Source of the DNA: an uncultured Lachnoclostridium sp. | GTDB lineage: Bacteria; Bacillota; Clostridia; Lachnospirales; Lachnospiraceae | Reading direction: 5' to 3' | Assembly: GCA_946415315.1 (NCBI GenBank) | Contig: CAMKRZ010000024.1 | Coordinates: forward strand, 1 to 52,053 | Length of the DNA: 52,053 nt | Part shown: in pieces, positions 42,683-50,576 of the stretch | Position numbering within the stretch: the stretch's first letter is position 1 | Layout of the letters: every line of letters starts with the position of its first letter | Program-made: the position numbers and the translations under genes | Notes under the pieces: model-generated | Told to the model about the DNA's origin: nothing | Database searches by the model: none | Seen by the model: the letters and a program-made list of their open reading frames with translations, nothing else

Positions 42683-43993
42683 ATGAAAAAAATGCTGCCG
42701 ATCGTTTTTCTGATGGTGTTAGTCGGATTGGCGATCATCTCCTGGAGCAATGTGCTTTCGTATGCAGGAAAGGAAAAAAAGGAATACGAGGGTTACATTT
42801 CCCAAGGCGAGGCGTTGGAGGAGAAAGAAATCTACGTCGATGCCGTAAAGCAGTATGAAAAGGCTTTGGCGATGAGACCGAAGAATTATGATCTTGCGGT
42901 TCGGATTGCCAAACTTTACGCGAGTGATAAACTTGCAATCGACGGGAAATACATCTCGGCATGCAAGAAGGCAATCAGTATTGATAAGAGCAAGGAAGAG
43001 CCTTATGACATGTTGATCGCATACTATTGCGAACGCGGTTATACAAGCAAGGAATACGAGATTCTGATGGCAGCTGCGGAAGCGGTTGACACGGACAAGT
43101 ATACCGCCCGGATCACGGAACTTCGCGGATTGTATAACGAGGCGGTTCTGCGGTACGATACGATCTCCGATTGCTACTACGATGCTTCCGGGACGGGATA
43201 CTACATTGTGAAGAAGGACGATATCGTTTCGGTTATCTCTGCCGAGGAGGAAACCGTTCTGAGCGGGAAATACGATGAACTCGGGTTTTACAGCGAGTTT
43301 GTCGCGCCGGTTTCGGTCGACGGCGAATGGTTCTATATAACCAAGGAAGGATACCGTAAATTGGTCCCGGATGAGCCTGCAGAGTATCTCGGGCCGTTCG
43401 TGAGCGGATTTGCTCCGGCGAAGATCGGCGGAAAATACGGGTATCTTAACAAGAAAATGCAGAAGCTGCATTTTGAGTTTGATTATGCGGGTCCGTTCTG
43501 CAACGGTCTTGCCGCTGTGAAAAAGGGTGATACGTGGATGGTTATCACCACCGCGTTCAAGAAAGTCGGTGACACAACATTCGATGATGTTCTGCTGGAT
43601 TCCTTCGGAATCTGCTCGGCGAGGGGAGTATTTTTCGCGAAGAAAGACGGAAAGTATTACCTGTACAACAAAGCCGGCAAGCGCATCTCCGACGGCTTTG
43701 ACGAAGCGAAGGTATTTGTCTCGGATGAGCCGGCGGCTGTAAAAAGCAGCGGAAAATGGGGCTTCCTCGGCAAGGACGGTAAGCTCACAAGAGAACCGGA
43801 ATATGAAAATGCAGATTCCTTCTGTGCGGGATATGCGCCCGTGTACGCGAACGGAAAATGGGGCGTTATGGATGTTGATTACAACATTGTGATCGAGCCG
43901 AAATATGACAAGATGGAGGCATTTGAGAAAGATGCTTCCGCGATGGTAGAGCTGGAAGGCAAGCAGTTGAGGATCCGAATGAGAATTAAATAG
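42683..43993 (+). CDS. Membrane-anchored TPR / WG-repeat protein
   Basis: 436 residues. One N-terminal membrane helix (LPIVFLMVLVGLAIISWSN). TPR-like helices (about 35-160) include YVDAVKQYEKALAMRPKNYDLA. Then a beta-propeller-like set of WG repeats follows (GGKYGYLNKK; DGKYYLYNKAGKRI; SGKWGFLGKDGKL; NGKWGVMDVDYNI). Tad loci often carry a TPR protein (TadD) that helps pilin secretion; this may fill that place. The WG part may bind the cell wall or partner proteins. I start at 42683 because GGAG is 7 nt upstream; 42671 is possible. Confidence 0.8.
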   Translation: MKKMLPIVFLMVLVGLAIISWSNVLSYAGKEKKEYEGYISQGEALEEKEIYVDAVKQYEKALAMRPKNYDLAVRIAKLYASDKLAIDGKYISACKKAISIDKSKEEPYDMLIAYYCERGYTSKEYEILMAAAEAVDTDKYTARITELRGLYNEAVLRYDTISDCYYDASGTGYYIVKKDDIVSVISAEEETVLSGKYDELGFYSEFVAPVSVDGEWFYITKEGYRKLVPDEPAEYLGPFVSGFAPAKIGGKYGYLNKKMQKLHFEFDYAGPFCNGLAAVKKGDTWMVITTAFKKVGDTTFDDVLLDSFGICSARGVFFAKKDGKYYLYNKAGKRISDGFDEAKVFVSDEPAAVKSSGKWGFLGKDGKLTREPEYENADSFCAGYAPVYANGKWGVMDVDYNIVIEPKYDKMEAFEKDASAMVELEGKQLRIRMRIK

Positions 43994-44078
43994 ACACATT
44001 TTCCGATGACACCGGAACGGTAAAAGAGGAAAAGGGCTCGAATGAGCCGGGAATGATGAAAAATGAGGAGGCAACAGT

Positions 44079-45461
44079 ATGCTGGGATTAATCAGTAAGG
44101 GCAATAATATGTATGCGGCGTATCAGATCGCACCCGGACAGGAAATTGACGCGGTCAGCGTAGCCATGATCAACAGTAATATAGAGAAGAAGACTTCATT
44201 TGCACCGATCAGTCTGGAGACGTTCAACGGTGTGTACAGCGGTGTTTTGTTTGACATCACCGGGAAAAAGACGGTTCGGGATTTTATCAGCGGGAATCTT
44301 ACGCAGTTTATGTTTCGCAAACTGATGGAAGGGCTTGTGAATGCCATCGACAGTACGGAAGAGTACATGATCAATATTACGCAGGTGCTTCTTCAGCCGG
44401 ACACAGTGTTTATCAACGAGTTTGACTACAGTGTTTCCCTGATCTGCCTCCCGATCAAGAACATTGAAATACAGTCCTCGCTGTACGGTTTCTTTGCAGA
44501 TGTTGTGAAAAGCAGCAGAGTGACGGTGTTGCCCAACGAACACAGTTACTTTAACAGTGTATACAACGTGATTGCCACCGAGGGAAGTTTCTCGCTTGCC
44601 AACATCCGCATTGCCATCCAAATGGACGAACAACCGGGCGGTGTTGGGGGAAATAATGTTGCGGGCGGAAACATCGCGAGCGGACAGCCGGGTGTGAAGA
44701 CCGTGCAGGCCGCGCAGGAACATGAGAGAGTAAACCAGCAGAAACCTTTCGTTCCGGAGCCGGTGCAGGAGGAAGCACCGAAAGGATTCTTCGGAAAACT
44801 TATGGGTAAATCATCCAAAAAAGAAAAAGAACCTGCAGTTGGTCTGGCAGGCTTGAAAAACGGAAATAAGGGAAAAGCATTCCAGGGCAACGGAGCGGCT
44901 GTGCCTAACGAAAACGGTCCTGCTGTTCAGGGACAGCCGGGCGGCAATATGGGACCGGCGGGTGTTAATGCGGGGCCTGTAAGCGGCAGACCTGCAGGCG
45001 GTAATATGGGCTATGCGGGCGGCAATGTGACGCCCGGCGGCAACGGCGCACCGATCGGCGGAAATGTAGGCCGGCCCGGTGACAACGGCGTGATAATCGG
45101 CGGAAGCGTAAATCTGCAGGGCGGCAATTCAGTCAGCTTCTTCGGAAACAATGGTCCCGGTAGATTTTGGCTGACTCGTGTTAAGAACAATGAGAGGATT
45201 TTGATAAACAAACCGCGTTTCGTAATCGGGCGTGAAGAGAATTGTGACTACTGTACAGGGCAGGAAAACCTCTCGGTCAGCAGAACCCATGCGACGATCC
45301 TGATGGATGCCAACGGTTGTCGGATTATGGATAATAATTCCGCTAACCACACAATAGTTGAAGGTGTACGAGTGATGCCCGGAACAGAGATTGCACTGAA
45401 GGACGGTGTGAGGATCCGGATTGCGAATGAGGAATTCATTTTCACTGAAATCACTGTATAA
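44079..45461 (+). CDS. DUF6382-like / FHA domain protein
   Basis: 460 residues. Residues 1-180 resemble DUF6382 (MYAAYQIAPGQEIDAVSVAM; TVRDFISGNLTQFMFRKLMEG). A long linker (about 185-355) is Gly/Asn/Pro-rich with GGN repeats. The last 100 residues form an FHA domain: FVIGREENCDYC, LSVSRTHATI and MDNNSANHTIVEG. FHA domains bind phosphothreonine, so it is a likely substrate or reader of the kinases downstream. GAGGAGG precedes the ATG. It follows the WG gene by 85 nt and starts the signalling block. Confidence 0.85.
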   Translation: MLGLISKGNNMYAAYQIAPGQEIDAVSVAMINSNIEKKTSFAPISLETFNGVYSGVLFDITGKKTVRDFISGNLTQFMFRKLMEGLVNAIDSTEEYMINITQVLLQPDTVFINEFDYSVSLICLPIKNIEIQSSLYGFFADVVKSSRVTVLPNEHSYFNSVYNVIATEGSFSLANIRIAIQMDEQPGGVGGNNVAGGNIASGQPGVKTVQAAQEHERVNQQKPFVPEPVQEEAPKGFFGKLMGKSSKKEKEPAVGLAGLKNGNKGKAFQGNGAAVPNENGPAVQGQPGGNMGPAGVNAGPVSGRPAGGNMGYAGGNVTPGGNGAPIGGNVGRPGDNGVIIGGSVNLQGGNSVSFFGNNGPGRFWLTRVKNNERILINKPRFVIGREENCDYCTGQENLSVSRTHATILMDANGCRIMDNNSANHTIVEGVRVMPGTEIALKDGVRIRIANEEFIFTEITV

Positions 45462-45485
45462 ACGCGGAAACGAGGAACATTCAGG

Positions 45486-46217
45486 ATGCAATTAACATAC
45501 GCAATGCTAACCAATGTCGGAAGCCGTTCCGTAAATGAAGATTCCGCACGGGCACAGATTGTCGGGGACAAAGCCTGCTTTGTTGTCTGTGACGGTCTCG
45601 GCGGGCATGGAATGGGTGATATTGCTTCATCGTTGGTTGCCGATGTTTTTATGCAGAACTTTAACGAAACGATCGATGCAGGTACTTTTCTTGAGGACGT
45701 GTTTCCCGTTGCACAGGATGCTTTGATCGAGGAGCAGAAGCGATGCGGGGCCCAGAAAAAGATGAAGACAACCGCTGTTGTTCTGGTTGCCGACGAAAAA
45801 TACGCGTACATCGGCCATGTCGGTGATTCGCGGGGGTATTATTTTCGGAGAGGCAGGTACAAGAGCCGGACAAAAGATCACAGCATTCCGCAGATGCTTG
45901 TGCTTTCCCGCGAGATCAAAGAGAGCGAGATACGCAATCACCCGGACAGGAATATCGTGCTCCGCGTAATGGGAGTCGAGTGGGAAGATCCCCAATATGA
46001 GTTGGAAAAGCCGATCCCGTTGAAAAATAAACAGGCATTTCTGCTGTGCTCGGACGGTTTCTGGGAACTGATCGAAGAGAAGCAAATGTGTCAGTTGTTG
46101 AAAAAGGCGAAAAATGTTCAGGAATGGCTTGATGGGATGAAAAACATCGTTATCAATAACGGTGTCGGACGTGAGATGGATAACTTTACGGCGGTAGCCG
46201 TGTGGTGTTCCAAGTAA
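45486..46217 (+). CDS. PP2C-family Ser/Thr phosphatase (first)
   Basis: 243 residues with the full metal-binding set of PPM/PP2C enzymes: SRSVNEDS, VCDGLGGHGMG, AYIGHVGDSRGYYFRRG, TKDHS, LLCSDGFWEL and EMDNFTAVAV. It should remove phosphate from Thr/Ser placed by the downstream kinases. No membrane segment. It lies 24 nt after the FHA gene and 11 nt before the second phosphatase. Confidence 0.93.
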   Translation: MQLTYAMLTNVGSRSVNEDSARAQIVGDKACFVVCDGLGGHGMGDIASSLVADVFMQNFNETIDAGTFLEDVFPVAQDALIEEQKRCGAQKKMKTTAVVLVADEKYAYIGHVGDSRGYYFRRGRYKSRTKDHSIPQMLVLSREIKESEIRNHPDRNIVLRVMGVEWEDPQYELEKPIPLKNKQAFLLCSDGFWELIEEKQMCQLLKKAKNVQEWLDGMKNIVINNGVGREMDNFTAVAVWCSK

Positions 46218-46228
46218 GGAAAAAGATT

Positions 46229-47032
46229 ATGCAGAGCGGACAGGATTACGAAAAACAAATAGGTGAGAACAATGAATTTTCCTGCGCGTTTCAGATGGTA
46301 ATCGGTGATCGGAGCGAACAGCAGGACAACTTCGGCTATGTCCTTTATCCGAACGAAGGGCTTATTGTTATCTGCGATGGTATGGGTGGAATCAACGGCG
46401 GAAAGAGAGCAAGTGAAGCGGCTGTCAGCAGCATAATTGCGGAGTATACCGCTAACCGTCTGAATGATGATGTGAGTGGTTTTCTCACCGAAGCGGCAAT
46501 CCATGCGAGTACGGTTGTTCACGATCTGAAAGACGAGACAGGAAAGTTGCTCGGTGCCGGGAGCACCATGGTTGCAATAGTGATCAAAAATCGGAAACTG
46601 TACTGGAACTCGGTAGGTGACAGCCGTGCATATCTGATGCGAGACGGACAGTATATTCAACTTACGACGGATCATACCTACCGAACGGTATTAAACGGGC
46701 AGTTGAAGGAGGGAATGATCGGGCAGGAGAAGTTCTCAAGAGAAAACAGCGGTCGGCAGGCGGAGGCTCTTTTGAGTTATCTCGGCTCCGTTCCTCTCGA
46801 ACTGATTGATTTCAATGAGGAACCGATTGATCTGCAGAGTGGGGACCGGCTCATTCTTATGACCGATGGTTTGTACAAATATGTTGAGGAGAAGATTGTC
46901 AGCGGCATTTTGGAGAATTTCCATAGTTTGGAAGATTCGCTTCAGGCGCTGGAGATGCAGGCATCCAGAATCTCCCATAAGGAGGAACGACCCCGCGATA
47001 ATATGACAGTTGCCATTATTCAGATGAAATAG
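46229..47032 (+). CDS. PP2C-family Ser/Thr phosphatase (second)
   Basis: 267 residues. Motifs are GDRSEQQDNFG, VICDGMGGINGGKRASE, YWNSVGDSRAYLMRDG, TTDHTY, LMTDGLYKYV and RPRDNMTVAII, all intact. It differs strongly from the first phosphatase, so the two are not recent duplicates. The ATG at 46229 has TAAGGA upstream; an earlier in-frame GTG at 46202 would overlap the first phosphatase. It lies 34 nt before the zinc-ribbon/FHA gene. Confidence 0.93.
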   Translation: MQSGQDYEKQIGENNEFSCAFQMVIGDRSEQQDNFGYVLYPNEGLIVICDGMGGINGGKRASEAAVSSIIAEYTANRLNDDVSGFLTEAAIHASTVVHDLKDETGKLLGAGSTMVAIVIKNRKLYWNSVGDSRAYLMRDGQYIQLTTDHTYRTVLNGQLKEGMIGQEKFSRENSGRQAEALLSYLGSVPLELIDFNEEPIDLQSGDRLILMTDGLYKYVEEKIVSGILENFHSLEDSLQALEMQASRISHKEERPRDNMTVAIIQMK

Positions 47033-47066
47033 ATTAACAATTTACGGAAAACGGAGGGCTTTTTAG

Positions 47067-48437
47067 GTGGGCAAAGAGATTGTGAAAAAACTATGTATGA
47101 ACCAACATTATTTTGACGGGGCCACGTATACGAACTGTCCGGTTTGCGGTGCGCCTGCAATGATGAATGCGGAGCCTGCGGACCCCAGACCGAATTTTGC
47201 TCAGAGTGTTGGTACACAGGACAAAAAGGAGAAGAAGAGCGGGTTGTTTGGCTGGCGCAAGAAACTCAAGGAAGATCAGCAATCAATGCCCGACAATCCT
47301 GTTGGACCGGGAGGATACAATCCTTCTGTGCAGCAGCATGCCGCGCCGCAGGGCAACCAGTGGAGTTCACCTACGGTACCGCTTGAATACGGCGAAATCA
47401 ACGGGAATGTTTCGCCCGAACCGGTCAGGGATCCCAACGTGACAGTTCCGTTATTTGTCGATGCAAACAATGGCAATAACGGATCAGCGCCTTATCCGCA
47501 GGGAGTACAAAATGCTCCGAACGGAGCGGGGCCGCAATACGGTGCAATGCCTCAGGGAGTTCCGCAGGGAATTCCGCAGGGAATGCTGATTCCTCCGAAT
47601 GGCGCAATGCCGCAAGGAGGGGCGGTTCCGCCGCACGGCACTGCTCCTCAGAGGATGCCTGGCCCTCAGAACGGTTCGTTGCCGCAGGGAATGCCGGTGT
47701 CTCCGAACGGAGCTTCCGTACAGCACGGTGCAGGAACTCCGCAGATAACGCCGCTTGTTCAAACACCTCCGATGCCACAGAATCCTTCTGCGGTTTCCGC
47801 AGGGGCATCAAACCGGATCGATCCCGGAAATACTGTCCCGACACCGGCGGTCGGAAGTGCGGGTGCTCCCGCAGCACAAAGTGAAAACTCCGGTATCACC
47901 GATGCCTCCGGCCAGGATTTGGAAGGTACGATCAAAAGGGCTGTCGCCAATAACGAAGAGAGAACAATAAGCTTCTTTACCACGAAGGTAACTCCGCAGC
48001 AGCCCAATGAGCAGACAGCTGAGCATGCGACTGAAGATGTTCCGGCAGCAGCTCCGCAGACCGGGATGCAGGATCCTGTTTGCGGTTGGATCGTATGTGT
48101 CGCCGGTATGCATTTCGGAGAGTTCTTCCCGATATGTGCCGGAAAGAACTCCATCGGAAGAAGTCCGTCGAACCGGATCGTTCTGTACAAGGATAAATCC
48201 GTATCTAGAGAGCGCCATGCCTCTATTGTATATGAACCTCAAAAACGTCACTTTTATCTCCAGCCGGGCAACGGTGACAACACCGGATTGACATACCTCA
48301 ACGAAGAGTACATTGATTCATCGAAACAGTTGAAAGAATACGATGTGATCGGACTGAACACGACGTGCAAATTTGTCTTCGTACCTCTCTGCGGCGAATC
48401 ATTTTCCTGGGAGGAATATCTTAGTAAGGAGACCTGA
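47067..48437 (+). CDS. Zinc-ribbon-like / Pro-Gln-Gly linker / FHA protein
   Basis: 456 residues. The N-terminus (LCMNQHYFDGATYTNCPVCG) offers Cys/His ligands for a zinc site. A basic patch and a very long disordered linker (about 75-330) follow, with PQGVPQGIPQGM-type and PNGAxPQ-type repeats. The C-terminal FHA domain (about 350-445) has NSIGRSPSNRIVL, SVSRERHASIVY and TGLTYLNEE. It should read phosphothreonine. It starts with GTG after GGAGGG, and ends 5 nt before the kinase gene, so the two are coupled. Confidence 0.85.
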   Translation: MGKEIVKKLCMNQHYFDGATYTNCPVCGAPAMMNAEPADPRPNFAQSVGTQDKKEKKSGLFGWRKKLKEDQQSMPDNPVGPGGYNPSVQQHAAPQGNQWSSPTVPLEYGEINGNVSPEPVRDPNVTVPLFVDANNGNNGSAPYPQGVQNAPNGAGPQYGAMPQGVPQGIPQGMLIPPNGAMPQGGAVPPHGTAPQRMPGPQNGSLPQGMPVSPNGASVQHGAGTPQITPLVQTPPMPQNPSAVSAGASNRIDPGNTVPTPAVGSAGAPAAQSENSGITDASGQDLEGTIKRAVANNEERTISFFTTKVTPQQPNEQTAEHATEDVPAAAPQTGMQDPVCGWIVCVAGMHFGEFFPICAGKNSIGRSPSNRIVLYKDKSVSRERHASIVYEPQKRHFYLQPGNGDNTGLTYLNEEYIDSSKQLKEYDVIGLNTTCKFVFVPLCGESFSWEEYLSKET

Positions 48438-48442
48438 ATACC

Positions 48443-50419
48443 ATGAAATGGTGCTATTCCTGCTTTCGTCAGTATGATGATCAATTAGAAATGTGTCCCT
48501 ATTGCGGCTATGTGGGAAGTCGTGAGTCCAAGAACGCGATTTTCCTTCCTCCGGGGACTCTTTTGGCCAATCGATATGTTATCGGCGAGGGAATCGGATC
48601 CGGTGGATTCGGTTTCGTTTACAAGGCATGGGATAGTAAACTGGAGACAGTAGTTGCTGTCAAGGAGTTTTTCTCCAGCCGTTTAATGAACCGCGCTCCG
48701 GGCACGAAGGAAGTAATCGTCGTTTCAAAGATGGAGGAGGAATACAAATACCGGAAAGAGCGTTTCCTTGCGGAAGCGCGCTATATGGCAAAATTCAGCT
48801 CCCATCCTAACATTATAAACGTGTTCGAGTTTTTCCAGGAGAACGGAACCGCATATATCGTTATGGAGTATATGAACGGGATCCGCCTGGATGAGTATCT
48901 CAAGCAGCACGACGGTAAGATTGACAGGGAATTTGCCCTGTATATCACCAATGAAGTCGGTAAAGCTCTGACTGCGATGCATAAGGAGAATATTATCCAC
49001 AAGGATGTTGCACCGGATAATATTTTCATCTGTACGGGACATGAGACTAAGGTCAAGCTCTACGACTTCGGCGCAGCCAAGCTTGCAAATGCACAGGAGC
49101 AGGTAATCGATATCATCATGAAGGTCGGATACTCGCCGAAAGAGCAATATGTTCCCAACGGTAATATCGGACCGTGGACCGATGTATATGCCCTCGGTGC
49201 AACGCTTTACGTAATGCTCACGGGAATCAAGCCAACAGAATCAACCAACCGCGCACAGAATGATTCCGTAGTTCCGCCGATGGAGTATGATCCTTCCGTC
49301 AGCGAGAATCTCAGCAATGCAGTCATGAGAGCGATGGCAATCGATATTCCGCTCAGATACAAGAGTGTGCAGGAGTTTCTGAATGCCATCAACGGAGACC
49401 GGAAGGTGTTGTCGGTTCAGGCGGAGAAAAAACGCCGGAGCGTGAGACGGGTGTCCGGGATTATTATTGCTGCGCTTGTACTTGCTGTAGTGGGTGTACT
49501 TGTCGCGGGGCTGTTTAAAAACCGCAAGTCCGAGGATGAACTGAAAGCGGCAGAGATTACCGTGTGGTTCTGTGTGAAGGAAGGAACCTCCGAAGAGGAG
49601 GCCATGAAGACGGTAATTAGCGATTTTGAAAATAAATATCAGGGGGTCAAGATCGATTACAAGGCGATTCCCGAGGCAGAGTATGAAACAAAACTGGAAG
49701 ACGCCGCAAAATCGGGCAATCTGCCGAATCTCTTTGAGAGTACGGGAGTTTCCGGGGATATTCTGAAGAAGGCAGAGAATCTTGATGAGGTCCTGAAGTC
49801 CGAACAGAGCAAAGAATGCCTGTTCCTGGATCAGTATGACAGTTATTATTCCGATAAGAAACAGATTCCGCTGGGAATTGAGATCCCTGTCGCATATGTG
49901 ATCACTTCCGGAGCTGTGGACATCGAGTATGCAGATTCTTATTTTTCGAATCTTGAGCAGTTCGGAAGTCTCGAAAATGTTGCGTTCGACGGACGGTATG
50001 AGGAGATCCTCCGCAGGAATTTCGGATCGGAAGCATATGGTTCGGAGAAAGATTTTCTGAACAGCGAGAGTAACACCAAGGCAGTGCTGATCTCCAGCTC
50101 TATGGCGGTCAACGATGTCCGTGCATTGCCGTACGCGAAAAAGTATGTCTACTATAACGCGGACGAGGTTATCTGCAAATTCACATATGAATGGAGCGTC
50201 GGCGGAGGGTCCAAAGCACAGATTGCAGCGGCCGAGAAATTGCTGTCCTGGATGCTCGGCAACGTGTACCAGCAGAATTTGATGGTGAATACCGGGGGAA
50301 CCAATCAGGTGCCGGAAATACCGATCAATAAAGAGTGTTTTGAAACGAAGATCAAGTATCTTTCGAATCTTTCGCCAATCGGGGGAATTTATAGCAAATT
50401 TGTTTTCAAAGGTCGGTAA
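48443..50419 (+). CDS. Ser/Thr kinase with extracellular solute-binding-like domain
   Basis: 658 residues. A zinc ribbon (C4, C7, C18, C21) is followed by a kinase domain (about 45-315) with GEGIGSGGFGFVYKA, ATP lysine K74, catalytic HKDVAPDN (D188, N193), DFG (D208) and VGYSPKEQY. The HRD arginine is Lys, and the usual DLKPxN lysine is Ala. A membrane helix at about 339-360 leads outside to a domain of about 285 residues like an ABC sugar-binding protein (AEITVWFCVKEG; VISDFENKYQGVKIDYKAIP; LPNLFESTG). The domain order suggests a one-component sensor with signal sensing outside and phosphorylation inside. Confidence 0.88.
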   Translation: MKWCYSCFRQYDDQLEMCPYCGYVGSRESKNAIFLPPGTLLANRYVIGEGIGSGGFGFVYKAWDSKLETVVAVKEFFSSRLMNRAPGTKEVIVVSKMEEEYKYRKERFLAEARYMAKFSSHPNIINVFEFFQENGTAYIVMEYMNGIRLDEYLKQHDGKIDREFALYITNEVGKALTAMHKENIIHKDVAPDNIFICTGHETKVKLYDFGAAKLANAQEQVIDIIMKVGYSPKEQYVPNGNIGPWTDVYALGATLYVMLTGIKPTESTNRAQNDSVVPPMEYDPSVSENLSNAVMRAMAIDIPLRYKSVQEFLNAINGDRKVLSVQAEKKRRSVRRVSGIIIAALVLAVVGVLVAGLFKNRKSEDELKAAEITVWFCVKEGTSEEEAMKTVISDFENKYQGVKIDYKAIPEAEYETKLEDAAKSGNLPNLFESTGVSGDILKKAENLDEVLKSEQSKECLFLDQYDSYYSDKKQIPLGIEIPVAYVITSGAVDIEYADSYFSNLEQFGSLENVAFDGRYEEILRRNFGSEAYGSEKDFLNSESNTKAVLISSSMAVNDVRALPYAKKYVYYNADEVICKFTYEWSVGGGSKAQIAAAEKLLSWMLGNVYQQNLMVNTGGTNQVPEIPINKECFETKIKYLSNLSPIGGIYSKFVFKGR

Positions 50420-50435
50420 TCAAATGCCGACCTTT
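50408..50435 (+). terminator. Hairpin spanning the stop codon of the kinase gene
   Basis: A perfect 9-bp stem AAAGGTCGG/CCGACCTTT encloses the TAA stop. No T-run follows, so it may only slow read-through into the next kinase gene. The following 140 bp to the next ATG contain no clear promoter. Confidence 0.4.
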
Positions 50436-50576
50436 CCCCGCTTTAGAAAGGACACCGGCCGGTTTTGCGATTGTATGGTGCAGGCAGGTGTATGCTTTAC
50501 GGGGTGGCGTAGTTTATGTGGGTTTAAGTCTTGAAAATAAGGCTTATCAGCAGGAAAGACTGTGAGGGGTGGCGCA

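Larger units (their letters stand above)
1321..48407. repeat. Dispersed octamer GGAAAATG / CATTTTCC
   Basis: By eye about 36 copies, 18 in each orientation. Forward copies include 2172, 3013, 3611, 4369, 8040, 8930, 9859, 10686, 13120, 14159, 27223, 29157 and 43742. Reverse copies include 1321, 3868, 5659, 9753, 11764, 16353, 19964, 25771, 27592, 29996, 41524 and 48400. A C often precedes GGAAAATG. Copies lie in all reading frames and in intergenic DNA. None occurs from about 30.9 to 41.5 kb. The count may be off by a few. Confidence 0.7.

Noticed and set aside
42719-44104. 461-codon leftward frame opposite the WG-repeat gene
   Set aside because: The WG and TPR repeats on the plus strand are unmistakable.
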